Shown here one piece after another: positions 19,268 to 29,800 of a stretch of 38,701 nt of DNA. Position 1 is the stretch's first letter. Every line of letters begins with the position of its first letter. Source of the stretch: Chitinophagaceae bacterium (lineage in GTDB: Bacteria; Bacteroidota; Bacteroidia; Chitinophagales; Chitinophagaceae); contig JACDBU010000136.1 of assembly GCA_013694745.1 (NCBI GenBank), forward strand, positions 1 to 38,701. The letters are read 5' to 3'. A program made the position numbers and the translations under genes. The notes beneath the pieces are model-generated. The model was not told where the DNA came from and did no database searches. It saw only the letters and a list, made by a program, of their open reading frames with translations.

Positions 19268-20156
19268 ATGCCTTTGAACGCATAACTTCTGCCATTGTTT
19301 TCCCAATATCTGCGGGACTCGCCACAACATGAATTCCACATTCAGCCAGGATTTTCATTTTTGCTGCAGCGGTGTCATCGGCTCCGCCAACAATAGCACC
19401 CGCATGCCCCATACGTCTTCCGGGTGGAGCAGTTTGCCCCGCAATAAATCCTACTACTGGTTTTTTATTTCCACTTTTCTTAATCCAGTTAGCGGCCTCA
19501 GCCTCCATACCACCGCCAATTTCGCCGATCATTACAATGCCATCTGTTTCGGGATCATTCATGAATAATTCTACCGCTTCTTTTGTGGTGGTGCCAATTA
19601 TCGGGTCACCTCCAATCCCAATTGCAGAGGATATTCCCAGGCCTGCCTTGGCTACCTGGTCTGCCGCTTCATAAGTTAATGTTCCCGATTTTGAAACAAT
19701 TCCAATCCGCCCTTTTTTAAAAATAAAGCCGGGCATAATGCCAACTTTACATTCATCCGCTGTTATCACTCCCGGGCAATTTGGACCAATTAAACGGGAG
19801 GGTTTTTCATTTGATGAGGAAAGGAAATTTTTTACCTTAACCATATCCTGCACCGGTATGCCTTCTGTAATACAAACGATCAATGCAATACCAGCATCAG
19901 CGGCTTCCATGATAGCATCAGCTGCAAATGCAGGGGGAACAAATATTATGCTTACATCAGCACCGGTTTTATTTACTGCATTAGCAACAGTATTAAATAC
20001 CGGCTTATTCAAATGCAGTGTGTCACCTTTGTTTGGAGTTACACCTCCAACAACATCGGTTCCATATTCTATCATTTGTGTTGCATGAAAAGTGCCTTCG
20101 GTTCCGGTAAAGCCCTGCACTAATATTTTGGAATGTTTATTTACTAAGACTGACAT
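19266..20156 (-). CDS. sucD: Succinate--CoA ligase (ADP/GDP-forming) subunit alpha
   Basis: The 296-residue protein shows the CoA-binding Rossmann domain ([12 protein letters not shown]) and the segment [10 protein letters not shown]. The ligase domain carries the phospho-His loop [10 protein letters not shown] near residue 250. The [16 protein letters not shown] block is also diagnostic. With SucC it converts succinyl-CoA to succinate with substrate-level phosphorylation in the TCA cycle. sucC is not adjacent, so the subunits are encoded separately. The gene sits 65 bases downstream of the Mla-type ATPase gene and has a TACTTTTG box of its own upstream. Confidence 0.97.
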   Translation of the reverse strand: MSVLVNKHSKILVQGFTGTEGTFHATQMIEYGTDVVGGVTPNKGDTLHLNKPVFNTVANAVNKTGADVSIIFVPPAFAADAIMEAADAGIALIVCITEGIPVQDMVKVKNFLSSSNEKPSRLIGPNCPGVITADECKVGIMPGFIFKKGRIGIVSKSGTLTYEAADQVAKAGLGISSAIGIGGDPIIGTTTKEAVELFMNDPETDGIVMIGEIGGGMEAEAANWIKKSGNKKPVVGFIAGQTAPPGRRMGHAGAIVGGADDTAAAKMKILAECGIHVVASPADIGKTMAEVMRSKA

Positions 20157-20188
20157 GAATTTTTTTTTACCCGGTAATTAACGGGAAG

Positions 20189-20196
20189 CAAAAGTA
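20189..20196 (-). promoter_or_regulatory. -7 box candidate upstream of sucD
   Basis: On the minus strand it reads TACTTTTG followed by C, matching TAnnTTTG. It lies about 33 bases before the sucD ATG. No clear TTTG -33 element was found. Flanking inverted repeats (AACACTT/AAGTGTT at 20196-20222) overlap it and could be regulatory or the end of the upstream transcript. Confidence 0.35.
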
Positions 20197-20221
20197 ACAC
20201 TTGCAATTAAAAAAAAAGTGT

Positions 20222-21085
20222 TTACTCACTTTTATCGCGTTTATCATTTTCGCCCATCAGCAGGTGCGATTCCGGATCCCGCATTACATCTTCCATATTA
20301 CGGTCATTGTCGATGATGCCTTTTTCTTCCAGCATACGCATGTCTTTTGCATCTCTTAAAAATTCTGAGGCAAAAATAAATTCGTTGAGCTTGGCACTCT
20401 TGCTGAAAATAATTTCCTTGTTATTGCCAACCCATTCGCGTTCTCCCTGGTACATGTATAAAATATTTTCTCCAATTTCCATTACACTGTTCATGTCGTG
20501 TGTATTAATAATTGTCGTCATATTATATTCTTTTGTGATCTCCCTGATCAAAAGATCTATTACCATGGATGTTTGCGGATCCAATCCTGAATTTGGTTCA
20601 TCACAAAAAAGATATTTTGGATTGAGCACAATTGCTCTTGCAATGCCAACCCTTTTTTTCATACCACCACTTATTTCTGCCGGGAATTTATTATGGGCGT
20701 CTTTAAGATTCACTCTTTCCAGTGTTTCATTTACCTGCTTCATTTTTTTATCATGCGACCAATCTGTAAACATATCCAAAGGAAATTTCACATTGCGCTG
20801 CACCGTCATGCTGTCAAACAATGCTGATCCCTGGAAGAGCATACCTATTTGCTGCCGCAAGTGTTTACGCTCATCTTCCACCATGTGCGTAAAAGATTTT
20901 CCGTCGTAAATAATTTCACCGCTGTCAACCTCAAATAAACCTACGAGGCATTTTTGCAAAACTGTTTTACCGCTACCACTTGTGCCGATAATGAGGTTAG
21001 TTTTGCCGGTTTCAAAAACAGCGCTTACTCCCTTAAGTATCTGCTTATCGTCAAAACCTTTTTTTACATCTTTTATTTCGATCAT
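20222..21085 (-). CDS. mlaF: ABC transporter ATP-binding protein, MlaF/Ttg2A type
   Basis: The ATG at 21085 (MIEIKDVKKGF) gives 287 residues and avoids overlap with the permease gene; the ORF-track start is 26 codons further up. Walker A GTSGSGKT (34-41), signature SGGMKKRVGIARA, Walker B YLFCDEPNSGLDP and the switch His in INTHDM are all present. SGGMKKRV is characteristic of the Mla/Mce lipid-transport ATPases. A C-terminal extension of about 40 charged residues follows the ATPase fold. With MlaE it would power phospholipid movement between inner and outer membrane. The MlaD/Mce substrate-binding gene is not next to it in this window. Confidence 0.9.
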   Translation of the reverse strand: MIEIKDVKKGFDDKQILKGVSAVFETGKTNLIIGTSGSGKTVLQKCLVGLFEVDSGEIIYDGKSFTHMVEDERKHLRQQIGMLFQGSALFDSMTVQRNVKFPLDMFTDWSHDKKMKQVNETLERVNLKDAHNKFPAEISGGMKKRVGIARAIVLNPKYLFCDEPNSGLDPQTSMVIDLLIREITKEYNMTTIINTHDMNSVMEIGENILYMYQGEREWVGNNKEIIFSKSAKLNEFIFASEFLRDAKDMRMLEEKGIIDNDRNMEDVMRDPESHLLMGENDKRDKSE

Positions 21086-21111
21086 AACGTTTTTTTTAAA
21101 AACGAAAATTT

Positions 21112-21849
21112 TTATAATAGCAATGCTGCAAGGATATAATCGGCAAATAAAACCAGTATACAACTGGTAACAACTGCAGTGGTACTCGCCCTGCCGATCT
21201 CCAGCGCACCCCCTTTTACATTGTAACCATAAAAGGCTGGAATACTGCTGATGATAAAAGCAAATGTATATGCTTTAGCAAGCGCGAAATATACATTAAT
21301 GGCAGAAAAGCCATCCAGTAAACCTTTGTCGTATGTATCACCCGATACAATATTGGTCAAGGTGCTGGTTAATCTTCCGCCCCAGATTCCCAGGAACATT
21401 GCGATAACAACCAATAATGGAATGGTTATAAGTGCAGCAAGAATTTTAGGTGCTACCAGGTAGGATTTGGTGTTGATACCCATAATTTCAAGCGCATCAA
21501 TTTGTTCAGTGGACCGCATGTTTCCAAGCTCGCTCGCAATCTTACTTCCTACCACACCTGCCAACACAATACATACAAGGGTTGGCGCAAATTCAAGAAT
21601 AACCGTATCCCTTACGATCTGCCCCAGGGTTGATTTTGGAATGAGGGGATTAGTAAGCTGGTAGGCAGTTTGTGCCGCACTAACCGCGCCCATAAAAACA
21701 GAAATGATGGAAACAATTCCTAAAGAACCAATACCAATCTCAACACATTGATGCATCAATTCTTTCCAATACATTTTGATATTTTCGGGGCGGGTAAACA
21801 TGCCTTTTATCAGTAAAAGATAATTGCCTAAAACAGAAAAAAACTTCAT
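21112..21849 (-). CDS. mlaE: MlaE-family ABC transporter permease
   Basis: The 245-residue membrane protein carries the MlaE/DUF140 permease pattern. An amphipathic N-terminus is followed by about five hydrophobic segments, with the conserved loop VGSKIASELGNMRSTEQIDALEIMGI, the family hallmark that contacts the ATPase. The C-terminal segment GASEVGRATT-type is present as GALEIGRASTTAVV. The stop is 26 bases before the ATPase start, so the two are co-transcribed. The expected role is inner-membrane permease of the Mla phospholipid transporter. Confidence 0.92.
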   Translation of the reverse strand: MKFFSVLGNYLLLIKGMFTRPENIKMYWKELMHQCVEIGIGSLGIVSIISVFMGAVSAAQTAYQLTNPLIPKSTLGQIVRDTVILEFAPTLVCIVLAGVVGSKIASELGNMRSTEQIDALEIMGINTKSYLVAPKILAALITIPLLVVIAMFLGIWGGRLTSTLTNIVSGDTYDKGLLDGFSAINVYFALAKAYTFAFIISSIPAFYGYNVKGGALEIGRASTTAVVTSCILVLFADYILAALLL

Positions 21850-21870
21850 TGTGTTGATTTATTATTTAAA

Positions 21871-24216
21871 CTATACTTCCTGGTTAATTTTTTTTGCCCG
21901 CTTCCACCTGCTGGTACGTTGCGGTGCAATTTGATTGTTTGGATCTTGTTTCATTTGCGCATCAATCACCGCGATCATAACCATATTATAAATGCTGCTA
22001 ACCTGGCTTCCTAACTGCAATATATGTACTGGCTTGCGCAATCCAACTAAAATTGGTCCAATGGCATCTGAACCGCCGATCTCCTGTAAAAGATTATAAG
22101 CAACATTACCGGCAGCAAGATTTGGAAAGATCAATGTATTAACATCTTTATTTACCAGTTCACTAAATGGATAATTGTCTTTTAATATTTCTTTATTGAA
22201 AGCAACATTTGCCTGTAATTCACCATCCACCACCAGATCAGGATCTTTTTGCTTTACAATATCACGTGCCTGCGCTACCAGTTTTGCTTCCGGTGACTGG
22301 CTGCTTCCAAAGTTTGAATAACTCAGCATAGCAATACATGGCGTGATACCAAAATTCTTAACTTCCTTGGCTACCAATAAAGTTATATCGGCCAGCTCTT
22401 CTGCCGTAGGATTAAAATTTACGGTAGTGTCGGCGAGAAAGATAGGACCTCTTTTTGTCATCATGATATACATGCCGGCAACTTTTTTGGCCTCTTCTTC
22501 CAGTCCGATTATTTGCAGGGCAGGCCGGATGGTATCGGGATAATTTTTTGATAATCCTGATATCATTGCATCTGCATCCCCGGTTTCAACCATCATGCAG
22601 CCGAAATAATTTCGATCGCGCATAATTTTTTTAGCTTCGTAATAATTGAATCCCCTGCGTTGTCTTTTTTTAAAGAATAATTCTCCAAATAAAGCCCGCT
22701 TCTCTTCCATGGCATCGCTTTTTGGATCAATTATTTCAATGCCTTCCAATTCTATGCCATTGTGAAAAGCCAGTTTTTGAATTTTCTTTTCATTACCTAA
22801 CAGTATCGGGTATGCGATCCCCTCATCCAATACCAGCTGTGCTGTTTTTAATATTTTTAAATTCTCCGCTTCTGCAAATACAACTTTTTTTGGATTCTGC
22901 CGCGCCTTATTTCCAATTGCACGGAGTAACTGGTTATCAATTCCGAGCCTTTTATTGAGATCCACTTTATATCCTTCCCAGTCAGTTAATGGAAATTTTG
23001 CCACGCCGCTTTCAATTGCTGCTTTTGCAACTGCAGGTGCAACTGTTGATAGCAGCCTTGGATCGAGTGGTTTTGGAATTATATATTCCGGTCCGAACAC
23101 TATGGATTTTTGATTGTATGCCATGGTAACAATATCGGGCACGGGCGATTTGGCTAACTCCGCCAAAGCATTTACTGCAGCGAGTTTCATGGCTTCATTT
23201 ATCTGGGTTGCCCTTACATCAAGGGCACCTCTGAAGATGTATGGAAAGCCTAAAACATTGTTCACCTGGTTGGGATAATCACTGCGGCCGGTGGCCATGA
23301 TTATATCTTTACGGATGCTTACGGCCACCTGGTAGGCAATTTCCGGATCCGGATTGGCCATTGCAAAAACGATCGGGTTTTTCGCCATACTTTTTATCAT
23401 GTCGGCAGTAATAACATTGCCAACACTCAGCCCAATAAACACATCAGCATCTTTCATTGCTTCGGTAAGAGTAAGATCACTTTTGCGGGTGGTGGCAAAT
23501 TGTGTTTTATATTCATCAAGATCTGTTCTTTCAGAATGTAGAACACCCGTTTTATCAAACATGGTAAAATTTTCATGCCTGGCACCCAGGGCCTGGTACA
23601 AGCGAACACACGCCATGGCTGCAGCGCCGGCGCCATTAACAACGAATTTTACTTTTTCAATTTTTTTTCGCTGGATCTCTAATGCATTAAGCAAGGCAGC
23701 AGCGCTGATGATTGCCGTTCCATGCTGGTCATCATGCATAACCGGGATATTTAATTGCTCCTTTAATTTTTTTTCGATGTAAAAACATTCAGGCGCTTTG
23801 ATATCTTCCAGGTTTATACCACCAAAAGTTGGCTCAAGGGATTTTACGATCTGCACAAATTTTTCAGGATCTTTTTCATTGATCTCGATATCAAACACAT
23901 CTATATCAGCGAATATTTTAAACAGCACACCTTTGCCTTCCATAACCGGCTTACCGGCTATGGGGCCTATATCACCCAATCCCAAAACTGCAGTGCCATT
24001 GGTTATTACGCCAACTAAATTTCCTTTGGCCGTGTATAAATAAGCCGCTTCCGGATCACTTTTTATTTCCAGGCAAGGCACCGCCACGCCGGGTGAATAT
24101 GCCAGTGAAAGATCTCTTTGCGTTTTTGTAGCCTTTGTAGGGATAACTTCAATCTTGCCAGGCCTTCCTCTTGAATGGTAATCTAATGCTTCCTGCTTGC
24201 GAAGTTCTTTATGCAT
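21871..24216 (-). CDS. maeB: NADP-dependent malic enzyme with C-terminal phosphotransacetylase-like domain
   Basis: The 781-residue protein has two parts. Residues 1-430 are a malic enzyme: [26 protein letters not shown], the metal-binding segment [10 protein letters not shown], and the NAD(P)-binding loop [16 protein letters not shown]. Residues 440-760 resemble phosphotransacetylase (for example [26 protein letters not shown]), a regulatory domain in MaeB-type enzymes. It decarboxylates malate to pyruvate and produces NADPH. In E. coli MaeB the C-terminal domain mediates acetyl-CoA control. The length is normal for the family. It starts upstream of mlaE by 21 bases and may lead that transcript. 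Confidence 0.95.
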   Translation of the reverse strand: MHKELRKQEALDYHSRGRPGKIEVIPTKATKTQRDLSLAYSPGVAVPCLEIKSDPEAAYLYTAKGNLVGVITNGTAVLGLGDIGPIAGKPVMEGKGVLFKIFADIDVFDIEINEKDPEKFVQIVKSLEPTFGGINLEDIKAPECFYIEKKLKEQLNIPVMHDDQHGTAIISAAALLNALEIQRKKIEKVKFVVNGAGAAAMACVRLYQALGARHENFTMFDKTGVLHSERTDLDEYKTQFATTRKSDLTLTEAMKDADVFIGLSVGNVITADMIKSMAKNPIVFAMANPDPEIAYQVAVSIRKDIIMATGRSDYPNQVNNVLGFPYIFRGALDVRATQINEAMKLAAVNALAELAKSPVPDIVTMAYNQKSIVFGPEYIIPKPLDPRLLSTVAPAVAKAAIESGVAKFPLTDWEGYKVDLNKRLGIDNQLLRAIGNKARQNPKKVVFAEAENLKILKTAQLVLDEGIAYPILLGNEKKIQKLAFHNGIELEGIEIIDPKSDAMEEKRALFGELFFKKRQRRGFNYYEAKKIMRDRNYFGCMMVETGDADAMISGLSKNYPDTIRPALQIIGLEEEAKKVAGMYIMMTKRGPIFLADTTVNFNPTAEELADITLLVAKEVKNFGITPCIAMLSYSNFGSSQSPEAKLVAQARDIVKQKDPDLVVDGELQANVAFNKEILKDNYPFSELVNKDVNTLIFPNLAAGNVAYNLLQEIGGSDAIGPILVGLRKPVHILQLGSQVSSIYNMVMIAVIDAQMKQDPNNQIAPQRTSRWKRAKKINQEV

Positions 24217-24303
24217 ATTTTATAATTGATAATTCATTGCCCTGTGGCAACGTATCATAGCTTTTATATTGATCCATAAAGGTATTACTAATCTTTCTTG
24301 AAA

Positions 24304-25485
24304 CTAATTATCAATGGAAGCGCCCAGCCACGCCATAACACCCATACCAATTTCAATGGCTTTTTCATCTACATTGAATTTTGGGGTATGAACATTAGCC
24401 GTGATACCCGCAGCCTTATTGCCAACACCGAGGCGGTAAAAGCAGGCGGGTATGAGGTGAGAATAAAATGCAAAATCCTCTGCTCCCATGCGCAACTCGG
24501 TTTCGGAAACATTTTCTGCGCCGGAAAATTCCTTTGTTTTGCGCATAGCCGTTTCCGTTAGTTTCTCATCATTCAAAACAAACGGGTAGCCAACATCTAT
24601 CAGTATATCAATTTCTCCGCCCATTGCGCTTACAGTTTCTATGGATATTTTTTTGATAAGATCATGTGCTTTAAATCTCCATTCTTCATTCATTGCCCTG
24701 AAAGTGCCCATGAGCTTTACTTCGGAGGGTATTACATTGGTAGTATTGCCACCGTGAATGGAAGTTATTGACAATACCGAGGGATTGAAGGGATCATTGT
24801 TGCGGCTTATCAACTGCTGCAGCAGCACAATAAGATGCGAGGCTATTAAGATAGTATCTGTAGTAAGATGCGGCGATGCTGCATGGCCGCCCTTTCCTTT
24901 TATCGTAATAAAAATTTCGTCGGCGCTTGCCATAACCATACCGCTTCGGAAGCTTAATTTGCCAACCTCCATTCCAGGATGTACGTGTAAAGCAAAAATG
25001 GATTGTGGCTTTGGGTTTTCTAAAATACCTTCTTTTATCATGATGCTGGCCCCGCCCGGGTTGCGTTCTTCTCCCGGCTGGAAGATCAGCTTCACCGTTC
25101 CTTGCCAGTCATCTTTTAAGGTTTGTAATATTTTTGCTGCGCCCAGGAGGCAGGTAGTATGCACATCGTGGCCACACGCATGCATAATACCAGGATTTTG
25201 CGATTTGTAAGCAATTTCATTTTCTTCCGTTATGGGTAATGCATCCATATCTGCCCGCAGGGCAATGATCTTCGTCTCAGGGTTTTTGCCCTTAATGATG
25301 CCAACAATTCCTGTTGTTGCCAAAGTGGTGAATTCAATTTTCCATTCACCCAGTTTTTCCCGGATGAAGTGCGAAGTCTCAAATTCCTTGTAACTCAATT
25401 CGGGGTGAGCATGCAGATGATGTCTTACCGCAATAAATTCACCGGCATATTCCGAAGCCAGTTGTTTAATTTTCTCTTTAAGCAT
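24304..25485 (-). CDS. M20 family amidohydrolase (hippurate/N-acyl-amino-acid hydrolase type)
   Basis: The 393-residue protein starts with the subfamily segment RHHLHAHPELSYKEFETS. Metal ligands of the M20D group are visible: MHACGHDVHT (Cys104, His106), QPGEERNPGGA (catalytic and metal Glu pair near 139-140) and LHVHPGMEVG (His near 167). The dimerisation lid domain (ITIKGKGGHAASPH) lies between the two catalytic halves. Such enzymes remove N-acyl groups from amino acids; the substrate range cannot be told. There is no signal peptide, so it is cytoplasmic. The gene is isolated by 87 bases from maeB and by a terminator from the SPOR gene. Confidence 0.9.
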   Translation of the reverse strand: MLKEKIKQLASEYAGEFIAVRHHLHAHPELSYKEFETSHFIREKLGEWKIEFTTLATTGIVGIIKGKNPETKIIALRADMDALPITEENEIAYKSQNPGIMHACGHDVHTTCLLGAAKILQTLKDDWQGTVKLIFQPGEERNPGGASIMIKEGILENPKPQSIFALHVHPGMEVGKLSFRSGMVMASADEIFITIKGKGGHAASPHLTTDTILIASHLIVLLQQLISRNNDPFNPSVLSITSIHGGNTTNVIPSEVKLMGTFRAMNEEWRFKAHDLIKKISIETVSAMGGEIDILIDVGYPFVLNDEKLTETAMRKTKEFSGAENVSETELRMGAEDFAFYSHLIPACFYRLGVGNKAAGITANVHTPKFNVDEKAIEIGMGVMAWLGASIDN

Positions 25486-25543
25486 TTACCTTTTTTTTAT
25501 TCACAGAAATCATTTTTAAATCTACATCTCTTATAGCTCATCC

Positions 25544-25579
25544 CAAAAATAAAAAAGAGTTCCATAAATGAAACTCTTT
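25544..25579 (-). terminator. Rho-independent terminator of the SPOR-domain gene
   Basis: AAAGAGTTCCAT...ATGAAACTCTTT forms a stem with 11 of 12 pairs. On the minus strand it is followed by TTTTTTATTTTT. It lies just after the stop of the minus-strand SPOR gene. Confidence 0.85.
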
Positions 25580-25600
25580 CTCTAACACATAAATAATATA

Positions 25601-26056
25601 TCATTTACTTTCTTCCTCTTTCAAAGTCTTATCCGGTTTAACCTCTATCCGGCACGAAACCAGGTAAACAGAAGACCCTCCGAGCATTTGGCTAATTTGT
25701 GATTTATATTGAATCGCTTCCGGTTTGGTTCTAAAATTTCCGAAGTTGAGTTTAATATAGGGTTCCCGGAAAAGCATATAGGTTTTTTGATCGGGAAAAC
25801 GCTCTAACAATTGGGTTTTAATTTTCATAGCCATATCCCTGTCGCTTGTACTCAACACCTGTAAGCGGTAACCAATGGCAGTTCTTTCTTCTGCTTTTGT
25901 GATGGCAGTGCTTATTTCCACTTCTTTTTTTGCCAAAAGATCGAGCCGGTAATCTTTGTGAACATTGATTATTGCAACTGGCTGCAATGAATCACTCACT
26001 TGCGCAATTGTTTGCATTGTTATAAAACAAAAAAAAAGGATAAATATGTGCTTCAT
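25601..26056 (-). CDS. Small secreted SPOR-domain protein
   Basis: The 151-residue product has a signal peptide (MKHIFILFFCFITMQTIAQ). A C-terminal segment of about 75 residues has the SPOR pattern: GYRLQVLSTSDRDMAMKIKTQ, then YIKLNFGNFRTKPEA, ending in SSVYLVSCRIE. SPOR domains bind denuded glycan strands of peptidoglycan and often localise to division sites. The region between signal and SPOR (about 25-60) is short and without a known domain. The gene stands alone between deoC and its own terminator and has a TATTTTTG box about 30 bases upstream. Confidence 0.8.
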   Translation of the reverse strand: MKHIFILFFCFITMQTIAQVSDSLQPVAIINVHKDYRLDLLAKKEVEISTAITKAEERTAIGYRLQVLSTSDRDMAMKIKTQLLERFPDQKTYMLFREPYIKLNFGNFRTKPEAIQYKSQISQMLGGSSVYLVSCRIEVKPDKTLKEEESK

Positions 26057-26082
26057 TATAGAATTTTCATTTTTAAAGTTTG

Positions 26083-26090
26083 CAAAAATA
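26083..26090 (-). promoter_or_regulatory. -7 box candidate upstream of the SPOR gene
   Basis: The minus strand reads TATTTTTG followed by C, matching TAnnTTTG. It is about 27 bases before the ATG. A matching -33 element is not clear. Confidence 0.35.
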
Positions 26091-26143
26091 ATACCATTAA
26101 CGTGATTGTGAAGAGTAATTGGTTTTATTAACAGGGAGAATGG

Positions 26144-26818
26144 TTATAAATGACTTTCTTTCACTACCTGGATACTGTTGCTGCAACCAAGCCTGCTGGC
26201 ACCTGCGGAAATTAATTCTTTGGCAAATTGATAGGTTTTTATGCCGCCACTGGCCTTTATTTTTATATTGTTTGCCAGGTGAGCACGAATTAATTTAACC
26301 GCCTCAACAGATGCACCTTTTTCTGCATAACCCGTGGAGGTTTTTAAAAAATCAACTTCTGCTGCGCCATAGATATCACAACAGGTAATAATTTCCGTGT
26401 CTGTTAGCACACCACTTTCTATTATTATTTTAACCACCTTATTTTTATTTTTCGCGATCGGCATAATGGTATTGATCTCGTTGCCAAGAAATTGCCAGTC
26501 TGCATTTTTGATGGCAGAGATATTAATAACAACATCAAGTTCATCAACGCCATCAATTATAGCCAAAACCAATTCGGCAACCTTGGCTTCAATTGCTGAA
26601 TACCCAAAAGGAAAACCAACTACCGTGGCAACTTTTACCCCGCTTTCCTTTAAAAATTCGGTTGCTTTTTTTACATACAAGGGTGGAATGCAAACCGCCA
26701 CAAAATGATATTCGATCGCCTCATCACAAATTTTTTTTATGTCCGCCAAAGTAGCGGTAGGCTTTAGAAATGTATGATCAATATAGGTTGCTATATTATT
26801 TATATGAACCTCATCCAT
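26144..26818 (-). CDS. deoC: Deoxyribose-phosphate aldolase
   Basis: The 224-residue TIM-barrel protein shows the class I aldolase catalytic set of DeoC. Asp95 lies in DELDVVIN, the Schiff-base Lys159 in VDFLKTSTGY, and Lys188 in IKIKASGGIK. The N-terminal IDHTFLKPTAT is also a family signature. It cleaves 2-deoxyribose 5-phosphate to glyceraldehyde 3-phosphate and acetaldehyde in deoxynucleoside breakdown. No other deo genes are adjacent. It is divergent from the amidohydrolase gene, with 63 bases between the two starts. Confidence 0.96.
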   Translation of the reverse strand: MDEVHINNIATYIDHTFLKPTATLADIKKICDEAIEYHFVAVCIPPLYVKKATEFLKESGVKVATVVGFPFGYSAIEAKVAELVLAIIDGVDELDVVINISAIKNADWQFLGNEINTIMPIAKNKNKVVKIIIESGVLTDTEIITCCDIYGAAEVDFLKTSTGYAEKGASVEAVKLIRAHLANNIKIKASGGIKTYQFAKELISAGASRLGCSNSIQVVKESHL

Positions 26819-26881
26819 AGAAATGAAGTTATGGTATTTAACTAATTTATATCTTACGCCACTAATTAAAATTTATTGCTG

Positions 26882-29800
26882 ATGAGAAATCGAATTATTT
26901 TTTTCAGAACGCCATTATTACTGCTTCTTATATTGGTTACGATACAGGCTGGCTTTGGTCAAAAAACTTTCCCGGTCAATGGTATTGCAGAACCATTGAA
27001 TGGCTATTATGCATTTACAAATGCAACCATTGTTAAGGATGCAAGGAGCATGATAACTGGGGGCACACTTATAATAAAGGATAAAAAGATAGTGGCCGTT
27101 GGGAGAGCGCTGACAATACCAAAAGACGCAATAATAATAGATTGTAAAGGAAAATATATTTATCCTTCATTCATTGATATTTATAGTGATTATGGTGTAA
27201 GTACCCCACAAAGAAATGCCGCGGGCTTCAATTTTAATTTGCCCTCGCAAATTACTTCAAATACCAAAGGTGCATACGGATGGAACCAGGCGATAAAGGC
27301 GGAAACAAATGCTGCAGATATTTTTGATGCTGACGATGCAAAGGCCAAACCCTTACGGGATGCAGGTTTTGGATCTGTACTAACCCATGTTAAAGAAGGT
27401 ATTGCAAGAGGCACCGGGGCCTTTGTAACCCTGGCTGCGCTTCCGGATAATTTTGTTGTGATCAAAGACAGGGCCTCCGCGCATTACTCTTTTAGTAAAG
27501 GCGTATCAACGCAAAGCTATCCATCTTCTGTTATGGGGAGCATTGCTTTGCTGCGTCAAACCTATATTGATGCTGCCTGGTATAAAAATAAACCGGCTAC
27601 AGAAGGGATCAATATGAGTTTGCAGGCTTGGAATGACATACAGAAGCTGCCACAAATTTTTGAAGGCAATGATAAATGGAGCGACCTGAGAGCAGACAGG
27701 ATAGGGAATGAATTTGGTGTGAAGTATATTATTAAAGCCGGCGGAAATGAATACCAGCGGATGAATGAAATTGCGTCTACCCATGCCAGTTATATCCTCC
27801 CGTTAAACTTTCCCCAGGCCATGGATGTAGATGATCCCAATGATGCACGCTTTGTTTCTTTAAGTGATATGAAACACTGGGAAATGGCTCCCATTAACCC
27901 CGCCGCATTTGAAAGATCGGGAATTACTTTTTGCTTCACCGCTGCAGATATGAGGGATGTAAAACAATTTATGGCCAACCTCCGCAAAGCCCTGGATTAT
28001 GGATTATCAGAAACAACTGCGTTGGATGCTCTTACCAAAACGCCTGCAATTTTATTGGGAATGTACAATACTGTAGGAAGTTTGGAGGAAGGAAAGCTGG
28101 CGGATTTTTTAATTACTTCCGGGCCCATTTTTAATGAAAAAACCAACATCATACAAAACTGGATACAGGGTGAAAAGTATGTTGTTAAAGATGATGCATT
28201 TAAAAATATTGCCGGTACATACAACCTTATTGTAAATTCTGCAAATGCAAGCAAAACATATTTACTTGATGTTAAAAGTAGCAACTCCGCAAACGTGGTG
28301 ATTGGCCGGGATTCATTAAATACCAGGTTCAGTACAGATGGCAAACTTGTAAATCTTAGTTTCTCTCCCGTAATTACTCCCGGCAGAAAAAGCCGTCCTA
28401 CACGGGATTCATCAGCAAGAACAGATACTACTCGATTACAGTCATCATTGAACCAGCGACGAACAGATTCTTTACAGGATGACAGGAGACCGCGTGATGA
28501 CCGGATGCCTAATGATACTATCAAACCTGGCAGTGGGTTAGGGAACCGCTTACAATTTACCAATGCAATTGCGGGTCCTTCGATACGATTGAGCGGAATA
28601 GATAATGGAAATATATTCCAGGGTAATGGAATGGATACTTCAGGGAATATGCTTACCTGGACAGCCACATTTATAAAAAGTGCCGAGATCAAACCTGATA
28701 CGATAAAGAAAAAAGATATTCCCAAACTTGGAAATGTTACTTACCCTTTTAATGGATATGGCTGGGAGAAGCTGCCAAAACAGGAAGACCTGCTGATAAA
28801 AAATGCAACAGTATGGACAAATGAAAAAGAAGGGATCGTGGAAAATACCGATGTGCTTGTAAGAAATGGAAAGATCGCACAGATCGGTAAAAATATTTCT
28901 TCCGCATCAGCCAGGATTATTGACGGTACTGGTAAATATCTTTCTCCCGGGATCGTTGATGAACACTCACACATTGCAGCATCGTCAATTAATGAAGGCG
29001 GGCAATCAGTAACATCAGAGGTGCGGATAGGGGATAATCTGAACCCGGAAGACATAAATATTTATCGCCAGTTAAGTGGCGGGGTTACTACCTCGCACAT
29101 TTTGCACGGTTCAGCAAATACCATTGGCGGACAAACGCAATTGATAAAATTAAGATGGGGCGCAAATGATAATGACCTCAAATTTGCCGGCGCAGATCCG
29201 TTTATAAAATTTGCTTTGGGAGAGAATGTAAAGCGTACCACATCAAACAATAACAATCGTTTCCCTGATACCAGGATGGGTGTTGAAGAAGTTATCATGG
29301 ATGCATTCACCCGTGCGAAAGATTATGAAAATTTAAAAAGAGACCAGTTCTTTAGAAGAGATCTTGAGTTGGATGCGTTGGTGGAGATAATGAATAAAAA
29401 AAGATTTATCACCTGTCATTCATATGTTCAAAGCGAGATCACTGCGGCTATGCGTGTTGGTGAAAAATTTGGTTTCCGTTTCAATACATTCACCCACATT
29501 CTTGAAGGATATAAAGTGGCGGATAAAATGAAACTGCACGGCGCCAATGCTTCTACTTTCAGCGATTGGTGGAATTATAAAATGGAAGTCATCGACGCCA
29601 TTCCTCAAAATGCAACCATCATGCAACGCGTTGGATTGAATGTAGCAATCAATTCCGATGATCCGGAAATGGCCAGGAGACTGAACCAGGAAGCAGCTAA
29701 GAGTGTAAAATATGGTGGCATGAGCGAGCAGGATGCATTTAAAATGGTAACGCTGAACCCGGCGATAATGCTGCATGTTGCAGACAGGATAGGAAGTATA

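Noticed and set aside
20307-20909. 200-aa plus-strand ORF
   Set aside because: Lies antisense to the Mla-type ATPase; composition (Ser/Leu-rich) is typical of reverse-frame shadows.
27997-28725. 242-aa minus-strand ORF
   Set aside because: Antisense shadow of the large amidohydrolase gene; no recognisable domain.
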